Notes: a model not told the origin generated them from the sequence alone. Positions 16,163 to 25,198 are shown, counted from the first letter of the stretch. The stretch is DNA of 64,000 nt from JAHIKV01 sp965195225 (GCA_965195225.1 CBDAFL010000248.1:38947-102946); one strand, 5' to 3'. Program-made: numbers and translations.

Positions 16163-17018
16163 CCTTTGTGAGGTATACAAAGAGCCGGACGGCCTTCCCA
16201 CCTGGGAAGAGGGTGGGCAGTGGACCAAGGATAAACTGTATTTTTGGAAGCGATACATCGACACGACGACAAAGGCCATGTCTGGCGCAAGCGGTCGCCG
16301 AGCCTTTCCAGGTGGATTGGTTTATGTGGACCTGTTCGGTGGTCCAGGAGTGTGTACTCCGAAGGGACGTCCCAGTAGTCGATTCCCGGGTTCAGCTATC
16401 ATCGCGGCACACGCGCCGATGCCTTTTACGAAGATAATCGTATGCGAAATGGATCCGTCCATGGCGGATGCGTGCCGCACTCGACTTGATAAAACTCCGG
16501 CTGCGGGAAGATGTAGCGTTCTGGTGGGTGACTGTAACGAGTTAATCGAGGATGTCGTCCGTCTGATTCCACCACGAACCTTGACCTTGGCCTTTGTTGA
16601 TCCCAAGGGGCTTGATGCCCGATTTAGCACTGTCACGACACTGTCGCAGAATGCAAGGGTCGATTTTGTTGTGCTATTCGCCGATGCCATCGACGTTAAT
16701 CGTAACATGGATCACGTTTATCGTCAGAACCCTGATTCCAAACTCGATAAATTCTTGGGACCAGATTTAGACTGGCGTGAAGAACTTCCTGAATCGACAC
16801 CTGCAAACTCTATCGAGCGTCGAAAGATATTTGCGGATATTTACAAAAGGCAATTGCAAAGACTTCTCGGATACCAATACTTCCACGAAAAGGTTATGAA
16901 AAGCGGCGACAAGCCGTTTTACCGACTCGTATATGCCTCAAAGAGCGAACTCGGCTTGAAGTTCTGGAGGGATGCCCTCAAGGAAGATTCATGCGGCCAA
17001 CGTGATCTTTTCTATTAG
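16134..17018 (+). CDS. tcmP: Three-Cys-motif partner protein TcmP
   Basis: This 294-residue protein has a family core: VYVDLFGGPGVC (resembling an SAM-binding strand and glycine loop), IVCEMDP, LTLAFVDPKGLDARFSTV and VDFVVLFADAID. It ends in SCGQRDLFY, close to the short LF-type tail common in TcmP. TcmP is defined by being encoded beside a three-Cys-motif protein, here DUF5131. Known members are unstudied biochemically as far as I know; the fold suggests a methyltransferase-like protein. The ATG at 16134 follows GGAGAG (16123-16128) and overlaps the upstream gene, so translation is coupled. Codon use is more AT-rich than the neighbours, suggesting transfer. Confidence 0.9.
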   Translation: MERAKDLWRDLCEVYKEPDGLPTWEEGGQWTKDKLYFWKRYIDTTTKAMSGASGRRAFPGGLVYVDLFGGPGVCTPKGRPSSRFPGSAIIAAHAPMPFTKIIVCEMDPSMADACRTRLDKTPAAGRCSVLVGDCNELIEDVVRLIPPRTLTLAFVDPKGLDARFSTVTTLSQNARVDFVVLFADAIDVNRNMDHVYRQNPDSKLDKFLGPDLDWREELPESTPANSIERRKIFADIYKRQLQRLLGYQYFHEKVMKSGDKPFYRLVYASKSELGLKFWRDALKEDSCGQRDLFY

Positions 17019-17157
17019 CCAGGAACGTTTTCTATATTCCTGGCACTGCACATCATTTGATACGAGTGCCCGCGGGTCAAGCACGACGTGCTTGATGCGA
17101 TTCCGGCTGCGAAGCCGCAAGCGGCTTATTGTGCTAACGATGATGAGAGACATTACT

Positions 17158-17217
17158 CCCTCCTCTCTCTTCCCTCCTCCCTCTTCTCTTCCTCTCCTCC
17201 CCTCCCTCCCTCACCCC
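17158..17217. repeat. Pyrimidine tract with heptamer period
   Basis: The tract reads in 7-base units of C and T (CTCCCTC, CTCTCTC, TTCCCTC, CTCCCTC, TTCTCTT and so on). It runs into the 3' end of recG. On the recG strand it is a purine-rich trailer. Confidence 0.75.
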
Positions 17218-19298
17218 ACGTCGCCCAAATCGAGCGCCTTGCCGTAGCGCGCCACCATCATCCGCCGCAGTTTCGCGTGCTCTTCCCGAGCCAAGTCGGG
17301 GTCGGCCGTGGTCAAAGCGTGGGCGTCGCGGCGGGCTTCCGTGAGAATCGATTGGTCGCGCAGCAGATCGGCGATCCGTAGCGGCGGCATGCCGTGCTGT
17401 TTCGTCCCGAAAATGTTGCCGGGGCCACGCAGCTTGAAATCGGTCTCGGCCAGCTCGAAGCCGTCGGTCGATGAGACAAACGCGTTGAGCCGCTCGCGCG
17501 ATTCCTCGGTCTGCGGGTCGCCGAAGACGCAGCAGAAGCCGGGATACTTGCCGCGGCTGATCCGCCCACGGAGCTGGTGCAACTGCGCCAGGCCAAAATG
17601 GTGTCCGTCCTCGATGGTCATCAGCGTGGCGTTTGGCACGTCCACGCCGACCTCGACTACCGAGGTGCAGACCAACACCTGAATCTCGCCGCTACGGAAG
17701 CGGTCCATCGCGGCGTCCTTTTCGGCCGGCGACATCCGCCCGTGGATCAGGCCGATCCGAAAGGCCTCCAATTCGCCGTTGGCCAGCGTTTCGTAGGTCT
17801 CGTCGAGGCTTGCGGCGCGGGTCGCCTCCGACTGCTCGACCAGCGGCGTGACGACGTATCCCTGCCTTCCCTCACGGAGTTTGCGTCGGAAGAAGTCCCA
17901 CCACTTCGCCCGCTGACCTTCGTTGGCCAGGTAGGTGTTTACCTTCTGCCTACCCGGCGGGCTGTCGTCGATGGTCGAAACGTCGAGGTCGCCGAAGAGG
18001 GTCATGGTCACGGTGCGCGGGATAGGCGTGGCGGTCATCACGAGGTAGTGCGGGTCGAGTCCGGCGTGTTTGAGCACCGCTCGCTGAAGGACGCCGAACT
18101 TGTGCTGCTCGTCGATTACCACCAGCCCGAGTTTGGCGAAGGAGACGTCCTCCTGGATAATCGCCTGGGTTCCGACAATCACGTCGATCTCACCGGCGGC
18201 GATCAGCTCGAGCAGGGCGGTCCGCCGGCCGGGCGTCAATCCGCCGATCAGTTGCGCGCGGCGGACGCGGCTGGCGCCGAGCAATCGGTCCAGCGTCAAT
18301 GCGTGCTGCCGGGCCAGAACCTCCGTGGGGGCCATCAGCACCGCCTGGCAGCCGTGGGCCACCGCCAGCAGCATGGCATAGACGGCCACCACCGTCTTGC
18401 CGCTACCCACGTCGCCCTGCAGCAGCCGGTTCATCGGTATCGGGCCGGACATGTCGGCGGCGATCTCGGCAATGGCCCGCTCTTGGCCGGCGGTCGGCTC
18501 GAAGGGGAACAACCGTCGAATTCTCGCGTCGATCTTGGCCGTGGCCTCCAGCGGCGGGGCCTTCCGCTGGTCGTGCTGCTGCCGACGCTTCATGGCCAAC
18601 GCCAATTGCAGAATGAACAATTCCTGATAGACCAACCGTCGCCGGGCGTGGTCGAGACTCTCCTGATCGTCGGGAAAATGCACCTGCGGCAACGCGCGGC
18701 GCAGCGGCCAGAGGTCGTGCGCTTGCAGATATTCCTCGGGAAAGACCTCGTCGAGCACCTCCACGTACGCATCGAGCGTGCCGCGGACAATCTTTCGCAT
18801 CTGCCATTGCAACATGCCCTCGGTCAGCGGATAGACGGGCAAAACTTTGGTGACCGGCTCCTCCTCTTCCGCGTCGAGCGTCTCGACCCTCGGGTGTGTC
18901 ATTTGCCAGACCAGCCCCTCGTATTTCGGCTTGCCGGAGAGCATCACCCGCTGTCCGAATTGGAAGCGGTCTCGCATGGAGGGCTGGTTGAACCAGATGG
19001 CCCTCAGTTGTCCCGTTCGGCAGCGGAGCGAGACACCCAGCACGCAACCGCCCGAACTGGTGCTTCGCAGGTCGATGTCCTCGACCACGCCGCGGACGCT
19101 TTGCAGCATGCCCTCTTCGAGTTGTTCGACGTCGCGTTCGTCGCCGAAGTCCTGGTAGCCGCGCGGGAAGAAGAAGAGCACGTCGCGGGCGGCGTGCAAT
19201 CCGAGCCGTTCGAGCAATTCGGCCCGCGCCGGTCCGACCCCTTTCAGAAACTGGACGGGCGTGGCGAGCTGTTCGGCGGCGGAGCGTTCGGCGGCCAT
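17211..19298 (-). CDS. recG: ATP-dependent DNA helicase RecG
   Basis: RecG remodels stalled replication forks and Holliday junctions. The 695-residue length is normal. Residues 1-250 hold the wedge/OB domain (TPVQFLKGVGPARAELL, FFPRGYQDF). The motor follows with Walker A in LLQGDVGSGKT, motif II in LVVIDEQHKFG, motif III MTATPIPRT and motif VI QLHQLRGRISRG. The C-terminal part has the FDLRGPGxxxG-like signature DFKLRGPGNIFGTKQHG. The start ATG at 19298 begins MAAERSAAEQLATP. The gene is divergent from the cyclodeaminase-type gene at 19430. Confidence 0.97.
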   Translation of the reverse strand: MAAERSAAEQLATPVQFLKGVGPARAELLERLGLHAARDVLFFFPRGYQDFGDERDVEQLEEGMLQSVRGVVEDIDLRSTSSGGCVLGVSLRCRTGQLRAIWFNQPSMRDRFQFGQRVMLSGKPKYEGLVWQMTHPRVETLDAEEEEPVTKVLPVYPLTEGMLQWQMRKIVRGTLDAYVEVLDEVFPEEYLQAHDLWPLRRALPQVHFPDDQESLDHARRRLVYQELFILQLALAMKRRQQHDQRKAPPLEATAKIDARIRRLFPFEPTAGQERAIAEIAADMSGPIPMNRLLQGDVGSGKTVVAVYAMLLAVAHGCQAVLMAPTEVLARQHALTLDRLLGASRVRRAQLIGGLTPGRRTALLELIAAGEIDVIVGTQAIIQEDVSFAKLGLVVIDEQHKFGVLQRAVLKHAGLDPHYLVMTATPIPRTVTMTLFGDLDVSTIDDSPPGRQKVNTYLANEGQRAKWWDFFRRKLREGRQGYVVTPLVEQSEATRAASLDETYETLANGELEAFRIGLIHGRMSPAEKDAAMDRFRSGEIQVLVCTSVVEVGVDVPNATLMTIEDGHHFGLAQLHQLRGRISRGKYPGFCCVFGDPQTEESRERLNAFVSSTDGFELAETDFKLRGPGNIFGTKQHGMPPLRIADLLRDQSILTEARRDAHALTTADPDLAREEHAKLRRMMVARYGKALDLGDVG

Positions 19299-19429
19299 GT
19301 CGGTATTGTATCGGGATCGGCGGCACTGGCAAAGCCTGGCACGCGTGATTGACGCGTGGCGGCCGTTTTGTTAAGCTGCGAAAGTATTTTGGATGTAAAC
19401 GGGAAGAATCTCTTTTTCAGCGAGGAGTT

Positions 19430-20689
19430 ATGGTTCGCCATCCGGCGCCTTCGCGCCTTCAGTCACCAGTTGTCGTCGAAGAAGTCGAACTTCGCGGTCA
19501 CATCATCGACAGCCTGATTTTGCCCAAGGTTCTCGACGCCATTCTGAACAACGGCGGCAACTTCCAACTCAAGCGGGTTGAGGTCGGCCAATCCAACGAT
19601 GATCCCAGCCACGCCCTGATTGCGGTCCAGGCGGCCGACCGGGAAACGTTGGACCACATCCTTTCGCAGATCGCCGATCACGGTGCGATGCCCACCACGG
19701 ACCAGGATTGCACGTCGGCCGCGGCCGACATGGACGGCGTTTTTCCCGAGAATTTTTACAGCACCACCAATCAACGGACCGAGGTCCGGTTGGACGGCGG
19801 TTGGATGCCGGTGGCCGACCAGGAAATGGACTGCGGCATATTGGTCGACACGGGCGCCGGCACGGCGCGATGTGTACCGATGAGCGCGGTTCGGGCGGGC
19901 GAACTGGTCGTCGTCGGCCACGCCGGCGTCCGCGTCTTTCCGCAAGAGCGCTCGCGCGAGTTGCACGGCTTCGCCTTCATGGACAGCAACGTCTCGACCG
20001 AGAAGCCCAAGGGTATCGCCATCCACGAGATTGCCCGAACGTTGATTGAAAACCGCGCCGGCGGCAAGACCCTGCTGGTCGGCGGGCCGGCGATCGTGCA
20101 TACCGGCAGCGGCAAGTGGGTCCAGCAGTTGATCCGCCGCGGCTACATCGACCTGCTCTTTGCCGGCAACGCCCTGGCCACCCACGACATCGAGCAGGCC
20201 ATGTTCGGCACCAGTCTCGGCGTCTATCTCGACGAAGGCCGTCAGGCCGAAGCCGGACACGAACACCACCTGAGGGCGATCAACCGCATCCGACGCGCCG
20301 GCGGCATCCGGCAGGCCGTCGAAAGCGGCTTGTTGAAGTCCGGCATAATGTACGAATGCGATCGCAACAAAGTCGATTTTCTGCTGGCCGGCAGCATCCG
20401 CGACGACGGCCCGTTGCCCGACGTGATTACCGACTCCATGGTAGCCCAGCAGCGGATGCGGGAGAAAATCCGCGACGTGACGTTCTGTCTGATGGTCGCC
20501 ACCACGTTGCACTCGGTCGCGGTGGGCAATCTCCTGCCCGCCTCGGTCAAGGTCGTCTGCGTGGACATCAATCCCTCGGCGGTCATCAAGCTCTCTGACC
20601 GCGGCTCGTTCCAAACTTCCGGTCTGGTGACCGACGTGGAACCGTTCCTACGGGTTTTGGTCGAGGAACTGACCGCAATGGAAGCATAA
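19430..20689 (+). CDS. TIGR00300 family, ornithine cyclodeaminase-type (LOR/SDH domain) protein
   Basis: This 419-residue protein has the LOR/SDH-type N-terminal domain (VELRGHIIDSLILPKVLDAIL, then NNGGNFQLKRVEVG) and a C-terminal nucleotide-binding domain with AGNALATHDIEQAMFGTSLG, EAGHEHHLRAINRIRRAGG and DNVITDSM-like PDVITDSMVAQ. The family includes archaeal ornithine cyclodeaminase and the second domain of cyanobacterial arginine-degrading AgrE/ArgZ; they turn ornithine into proline plus ammonia. CtlX, which would make ornithine from citrulline, is encoded 2 kb downstream, supporting that role. ATG 19430 has AGGAG only two bases upstream, which is tight. Confidence 0.87.
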   Translation: MVRHPAPSRLQSPVVVEEVELRGHIIDSLILPKVLDAILNNGGNFQLKRVEVGQSNDDPSHALIAVQAADRETLDHILSQIADHGAMPTTDQDCTSAAADMDGVFPENFYSTTNQRTEVRLDGGWMPVADQEMDCGILVDTGAGTARCVPMSAVRAGELVVVGHAGVRVFPQERSRELHGFAFMDSNVSTEKPKGIAIHEIARTLIENRAGGKTLLVGGPAIVHTGSGKWVQQLIRRGYIDLLFAGNALATHDIEQAMFGTSLGVYLDEGRQAEAGHEHHLRAINRIRRAGGIRQAVESGLLKSGIMYECDRNKVDFLLAGSIRDDGPLPDVITDSMVAQQRMREKIRDVTFCLMVATTLHSVAVGNLLPASVKVVCVDINPSAVIKLSDRGSFQTSGLVTDVEPFLRVLVEELTAMEA

Positions 20690-20701
20690 GTTGGGTGCGC
20701 A

Positions 20702-20783
20702 GGGTGGCACGTCCCTGAGCGAAGCGAAGGGCGTGGCTGGGCGCTGGACCACGCCCTTCGCTTCGCTCAGGGACGTGCCACCC
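20702..20783. repeat. Large perfect hairpin with AGCGAAGCGAAG core
   Basis: The two 35-base arms (20702-20736 and 20749-20783) are perfect reverse complements around a 12-base loop. The inner sequence CTGAGCGAAGCGAAGGG is shared with the MITE-like elements at 10896 and 25407. It lies between the cyclodeaminase and scramblase genes and could also stop transcription. Confidence 0.93.
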
Positions 20784-20826
20784 TTCCGCATCGCTCAATG
20801 TCGGCCAATTGGAAAGGAGTGCAATC

Positions 20827-21429
20827 GTGGAAAAATTATCGACCGCCGCGGGGTTGATTGTACATCAACAGAAAGAGTGGGGCGAGATTCTCACCGGTTT
20901 CGAGACCAAAAACAAATACGCCGTATCGGATGTCTCCGGCGCAAGGCTCTATCTGGCGGCCGAGGAGGGCGGCTCGACTCTGCTACGCTTGTTCCTCAAG
21001 GCCCTGCGCCCGTTCGTCATTACCGTCATGTCGGAAGACGGCCGGGCGGTATTGCGGGTCAGCAGGCCGTTCCGCTTCTACTTTCATCGCGCCGAGGTCT
21101 ACGATTCTCAAGGGCAATCGTTGGGGGCGATAGAGCGGCGGTTTTCATTGCTCCGACGCGTCTATTCCGTATTCGACGCCTCCGGGCAAGAGGCGTTTCA
21201 GCTTTTCGGACCCATTCTGCATCCCTGGACGTTCCAGATCAGACACAACGACGTCGAGATCGGAAAGATAACAAAAAAGTGGAGCGGACTGATGAAGGAA
21301 GGTTTCACGGACGCGGACAATTTCGGCATCGAGTTCCCCGCGGAATGGGACGTTAAATTGAAGGCTCTATTTCTCGGCGCGGTGTTTTTGATCGACTTTG
21401 TCCACTTTGAAAACAAGGGGGACAACTGA
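20827..21429 (+). CDS. Phospholipid scramblase-related protein
   Basis: The 200-residue protein follows the scramblase/LURP1-like pattern: an N-terminal LIVHQQKEWGEILTGFETKNKY, a FYFHRAEVYDSQGQSLGAIERRFSLLRRVYSVFDASGQE beta-barrel region (landmark only) and a C-terminal hydrophobic helix (LKALFLGAVFLIDFVHF). Bacterial members have no proven lipid-flipping activity. GTG 20827 is preferred because GGAAAGGAG (20811-20819) sits seven bases before it. It is not obviously linked to its neighbours. Confidence 0.8.
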   Translation: MEKLSTAAGLIVHQQKEWGEILTGFETKNKYAVSDVSGARLYLAAEEGGSTLLRLFLKALRPFVITVMSEDGRAVLRVSRPFRFYFHRAEVYDSQGQSLGAIERRFSLLRRVYSVFDASGQEAFQLFGPILHPWTFQIRHNDVEIGKITKKWSGLMKEGFTDADNFGIEFPAEWDVKLKALFLGAVFLIDFVHFENKGDN

Positions 21430-21533
21430 GGGAAAGGGGGGAGAGCGGTTTTCGACGGGCAATTCTTCCAAGAAATTGTTCTGACAGCTTTTCACCCCCT
21501 TATCAACTCAATGGGCAGGGAGAAGGCTGTACT

Positions 21534-22577
21534 ATGAAGATTCAAAAAAACAGGAAAGTCGAGCGTGAGGCAGTCAATGCTGCCAGAGAGTTTTTCGAGT
21601 CGAACAACTGCTTTTTTCAAGAAGTCAATCTCCAGAACGACTACGGAAAAGATGCATATATAGATCTTGTCGAAGGCGAGGACTTAACCGGGCTCTGCAT
21701 TGCAGTTCAGATTAAAGGTGGTGTTTCTTATCGGCGCTCAGGTGGCTATGGTATTCCGCTGGACAAAGACCATGCCCGTGTTTGGCGGCAGTCTAGCATC
21801 CCCGTTGCTGGCCTTGTTTATGACCCAGATGACCAGAAGTTGCGATGGTGTAATATTACCAGTTTCCTAGAGCATGTCGACCGGTCCCTCCCGTCTTACA
21901 TCCCGGTCGATTCAAAGGATGTACTTTGCCTCGAGAGTCTTCGTGGCAAGTTTAGGTCGTGCTTTCATTCTTGTCACGCTCAAAGAGTAATTGGTCCCGC
22001 TTTGCTTAGATTAACCGCAGACAACGAATCAGAAAGGTGTACAGCCCTACTTGATTGCTTCGCTCTCGGGCGATCGGATCTGCGGGTTTTGATTCTGATC
22101 CGCCATTTGTTGGGAGTTTTCAAAGGAGAGGATTTGAGGGTAGCTATATACGTTCTAGCACATGCAACTGCGCATCCCGACATCTTTTGGACGAAGGACA
22201 ATTGGATTCCGGAGACAGTCTGTACAAATGTTCGACCATATCTTCAATGGTCGGAAGCAGAAATAGCCAGATTGATGAAGTCGGCTTCCTGGGAAGAATG
22301 GCAGCGGGGATGTCCGGGGCAGGATATCTACTCCCTTCTATCTCAAGATCCACAGATTGCAACGAAAATGGGCGAAGTTGCGATCCGTGCTCTGAAAGAT
22401 GGAGATGACGACCTAGCATGGTCAGCAATGTACCTTGTGATCTACTGGGCTCGTCGTGAGGGGGTTGAGATGTACAAGGGGTTCCTAAGTATCGACCGAC
22501 GATTCCGCAGTCTTCCGCTTTCAGGTGAGCTAGAGTGGTTACTGGGGCAATACGGATACGTGCCGTTGTTCGGGTGA
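21534..22577 (+). CDS. DUF4365 protein, predicted PD-(D/E)xK nuclease fold
   Basis: The N-terminal 140 residues match DUF4365: basic and Glu-rich first helix (KIQKNRKVEREAVNAAREFFES), then NDYGKDAYIDLVEG with Asp40 and Asp44, then a CIAVQIKGG strand with Gln59-x-Lys61. This is the D...QxK arrangement of a restriction-endonuclease-like active site. The remaining 200 residues are helical with no domain I can name, perhaps HEAT-like. The gene is more AT-rich than its neighbours. DUF4365 proteins are often found among defence genes, but no methylase or ATPase is next to it. Confidence 0.8.
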   Translation: MKIQKNRKVEREAVNAAREFFESNNCFFQEVNLQNDYGKDAYIDLVEGEDLTGLCIAVQIKGGVSYRRSGGYGIPLDKDHARVWRQSSIPVAGLVYDPDDQKLRWCNITSFLEHVDRSLPSYIPVDSKDVLCLESLRGKFRSCFHSCHAQRVIGPALLRLTADNESERCTALLDCFALGRSDLRVLILIRHLLGVFKGEDLRVAIYVLAHATAHPDIFWTKDNWIPETVCTNVRPYLQWSEAEIARLMKSASWEEWQRGCPGQDIYSLLSQDPQIATKMGEVAIRALKDGDDDLAWSAMYLVIYWARREGVEMYKGFLSIDRRFRSLPLSGELEWLLGQYGYVPLFG

Positions 22578-22701
22578 GCAGATTTTTTTAACTGGGAACG
22601 TGAAGGGGACTGGCACCGGGTGCCGCTGTCGTTTTTTCCAGTAGTGCCCCTTTCTACACGATAGGAATGGCGGGGGGGCACACTGCCGTGTTTCTCCCAG
22701 G

Positions 22702-22736
22702 CCCTCACTCTAGCCCTCTCCCAGAGGGAGAGGGGA
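22702..22736. repeat. CCCTCTCCC...GGGAGAGGG palindrome at the ctlX 3' end
   Basis: This is a copy of the family that codes for PLPLGEGPGVRA-like peptides. It overlaps the ctlX stop (22705), so the last residues of CtlX (PSPSGRGLE) come from the repeat. Confidence 0.85.
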
Positions 22737-23694
22737 CGATGGGGGATTCGTCCCGGGGAAAAAAGACCTCGGCCAACATGCAACGGGCGCTGCCGCCGCC
22801 GATCGATTCGATCGTCTCCAGATCGACGCTGACAATCTTGCCGTAAGCGGACAATCGCTCGCGCTGCTCGGGTGTAAAACCCTTCTCGGCGCGGGCGGAC
22901 ATTACGATCACAAACCCGCCGTCGCGGGTGCGGAGCTGGAGGATGTTGCCGCAATAGTGCCGCTCCATCTGTTCGAGGGAGATTTCCAACACGTCGAACG
23001 AACGACCGAGCGATTGGATTACCCGAGCACGCCCGGCGACGTCGCGGATCGACTCGGCGCAGATCACGGCGTATCGGCCGCCGAGATTCATCATCACGTT
23101 GGTGTGATAGACCGGTTTGCCCGAGGAACTTAGGGCGTCGAAAAGTATGCCCTCCTTGTACTTGCGGAAGCGGATGAACTGGTCGAACAGTTCCGTGTCG
23201 CAGCGTTGCGATTGTGCGGCGTATATCACCCGGTTCGCGCGGTCGATGACCAGTGCCCCGGTCCCTTCGAGGGATTTTTCAGGTTGTTTTTCGCCTTCGC
23301 CGAAGCGGATGAGGTTTTTGACCGTCCGGCCGTGTTGCCGCAGCAGCCGCTTGAGATCGTCGGGTCGCACTTCCGCCCGACGGCAGGGCGCCATCATCGG
23401 GTAGGTAATGAGTGTGCCGTCGCGATGCGTGGAGAACCAATTGTTGGGAAACACGGCGTCGGGGACATTGATTTGGCCCTGGTCGTCCGGTTCCAGGACC
23501 ATAACGTCGATCCCTTCGGCCCGGAGCCGATCGACCATGTTTTGGAACTCGACGTTTGCCCGACGGTTGATCTCGGAGTCGGCCGCCTGGGGTCTGGTCT
23601 GAAACTCGTTGTCCAGCGCGGTCTCTTCGTTGAAACCGAAATCGCGCGGCCGTACCATAACCACGCCGTCCGCAATCCGGGCGATGTGTACCAC
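22705..23694 (-). CDS. ctlX: Citrulline utilization hydrolase CtlX
   Basis: The 329-residue protein belongs to the guanidino-modifying (arginine deiminase/DDAH) superfamily. It shows VVMVRPRDFGFNEETALDN, VLEPDDQGQINVPDAVFPNNWFSTH (landmark), a TGALVIDRANRVIYAAQS core and the catalytic Cys305 in GGGSARCMLAEVF. CtlX hydrolyses citrulline to ornithine, CO2 and ammonia. The ornithine could go to the TIGR00300 enzyme encoded at 19430. The C-terminal nine or so residues are provided by an inserted palindrome. It follows the cDPGS-like gene on the same strand after a short gap, likely as one operon. Confidence 0.9.
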   Translation of the reverse strand: MVHIARIADGVVMVRPRDFGFNEETALDNEFQTRPQAADSEINRRANVEFQNMVDRLRAEGIDVMVLEPDDQGQINVPDAVFPNNWFSTHRDGTLITYPMMAPCRRAEVRPDDLKRLLRQHGRTVKNLIRFGEGEKQPEKSLEGTGALVIDRANRVIYAAQSQRCDTELFDQFIRFRKYKEGILFDALSSSGKPVYHTNVMMNLGGRYAVICAESIRDVAGRARVIQSLGRSFDVLEISLEQMERHYCGNILQLRTRDGGFVIVMSARAEKGFTPEQRERLSAYGKIVSVDLETIESIGGGSARCMLAEVFFPRDESPIVPSPSGRGLE

Positions 23695-23737
23695 AAATCC
23701 TCCCTGGTAAAAAACTGCTTAGCGATGATTTGGGTTT

Positions 23738-23798
23738 GGGTGGCACTGGCGTCTCGCCAGTGCTGGCCGTAGCACGGGCAAGATGCCCGTGCCACCCC
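23738..23798. repeat. Nested palindrome (GGTGGCACTGGCG type)
   Basis: GGGTGGCAC and GTGCCACCC frame two inner hairpins: CACTGGCG-TCT-CGCCAGTG and CACGGGCA-AGA-TGCCCGTG. It lies between the cDPGS-like gene and ctlX and could reduce read-through. Confidence 0.88.
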
Positions 23799-23826
23799 AG
23801 CGCGACCACCGGTCGCGGCTTTGTGT

Positions 23827-25155
23827 TCAATCAAATAACCGTTGTTGGATCGCTTTTTCCAGCAGCCCGAGACTCCCTTGCCGCGGCTTCAGGTCGTATC
23901 TGACTCTGACCACCGGCTTGTTGACGGAGATGATCCTCGTCAGATCGATCGGCGTTCCGCTGAGGATGACATCTGCGTCGATGGCGTTGATCGTGGTTTG
24001 CAGGTCTTTCTTTTGCTGGTCCGAGTATCCCATTGCCGGCAGGATTCCTTCGCCGATATTGGGATATTTCAGATAAGTCTCGGCGATTTGTCCGACGGCG
24101 TGATGTCGCGGTTCGACGACTTCCGCCGCGTCGAAGCGTTCGGCGGCGACCATTGCGGCCCCGAACCGCATCTCGCCGTGTGTCAAGGTCGGACCGTCCT
24201 CGATGACCAATACCCGCTTACCCTTGATCTCGCCGTCGAGGGTGAGTTCGGAATCGGCCTCGACAACCTCGGCGTCCGGGGCGATTTTGTGGATATTGTC
24301 CCGCAGAATCTTCAATTGCCGCTGGTTGGCGGAGTCCATTTTGTTGATGACCACGACGTCGGCCATCCTCAGATTCGCCTCGCCGGGATAGTATGCGACC
24401 TCATGCCCTGCCCGCAGCGGATCGACCACCACGATCTTCAAGTCGGCGCAATAAAAGGGCGTGTCGTTGTTGCCGCCGTCGAAGAGGATCACGTCTGGAT
24501 TGTCCCGCTCCTCGGCCGCGCGGACGATCGCCTCGTAATCCACCCCGGAGTAGATCACGTTTCCGGCGACGATGTGCGGCTCATACTCTTCCATCTCCTC
24601 GATTGTGCATCGGTGGTCGTCGAGATCCTTGATCGTGGCGAAACGTTGGACCTTCTGGGCCTCGAGGTCTCCGTAGGGCATCGGGTGCCGGATGGCGACG
24701 ACTCGTTTGTCGAGTTTTTTGAAAATGTCGTAGATGTATCGCGTCGTTTGGGATTTTCCGCAACCTGTCCTGACGGCGCAGATTGAAATTACCGGCTTGG
24801 TCGATTTGAGCATGGTCGTTTTGCATCCCATGAGGACGAAGTTCGCCCCCATTGCGTTGACCATCGCGGAGATCGACATCACATGAGAGTACGGCACGTC
24901 GCTGTATGCGAACACGACTTCGTTGACGTCGTGCTTTTTGATCAGCTCGGCGAGCCGCGATTCTTCGAAGATGGGTATTCCATCGGGGTACAGTTCGCCC
25001 GCCAAAGAGGGCGGATATTTCCGTCCATCGATGTCGGGAATCTGGGTTGCCGTGAAGGCCACCACTTCATACTCATTGTTGTCGCGGAAACAAGTGTTGA
25101 AGTTGTGGAAATCCCTTCCCGCCGCGCCGACAAGAATCACTTTCTTTCGGACCAC
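23827..25155 (-). CDS. Cyclic 2,3-diphosphoglycerate synthetase-like P-loop protein
   Basis: The 442-residue protein starts with a Rossmann-like domain (VRKKVILVGAAGRDFHNFN, DIDGRKYPPSLAGELYPDGIPIF landmark, VVFAYSDVPYSHVM) and then a P-loop domain with RTGCGKS, VILFDGGNNDTPF, DPLRAGHE and VVINKMDSAN. This matches proteins annotated as cyclic 2,3-diphosphoglycerate synthetase. In bacteria lacking that osmolyte they often stand near arginine or ornithine genes, as here beside ctlX, so the real reaction may differ. GTG 25155 is chosen for its GGAGG Shine-Dalgarno; the upstream frame is repeat sequence. Probably an operon with ctlX. Confidence 0.85.
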   Translation of the reverse strand: MVRKKVILVGAAGRDFHNFNTCFRDNNEYEVVAFTATQIPDIDGRKYPPSLAGELYPDGIPIFEESRLAELIKKHDVNEVVFAYSDVPYSHVMSISAMVNAMGANFVLMGCKTTMLKSTKPVISICAVRTGCGKSQTTRYIYDIFKKLDKRVVAIRHPMPYGDLEAQKVQRFATIKDLDDHRCTIEEMEEYEPHIVAGNVIYSGVDYEAIVRAAEERDNPDVILFDGGNNDTPFYCADLKIVVVDPLRAGHEVAYYPGEANLRMADVVVINKMDSANQRQLKILRDNIHKIAPDAEVVEADSELTLDGEIKGKRVLVIEDGPTLTHGEMRFGAAMVAAERFDAAEVVEPRHHAVGQIAETYLKYPNIGEGILPAMGYSDQQKKDLQTTINAIDADVILSGTPIDLTRIISVNKPVVRVRYDLKPRQGSLGLLEKAIQQRLFD

Positions 25156-25198
25156 GATAAAACCTCCGTCAAAGGGACCAAGAGGCCATCGGGAAAGT

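Noticed and set aside
17577..19352. Open frame of about 590 codons on the plus strand opposite recG
   Set aside because: It is a GC-rich shadow: the recG motifs on the minus strand are complete and the plus-strand product has no recognisable domain and a His/Gly/Arg-rich composition.
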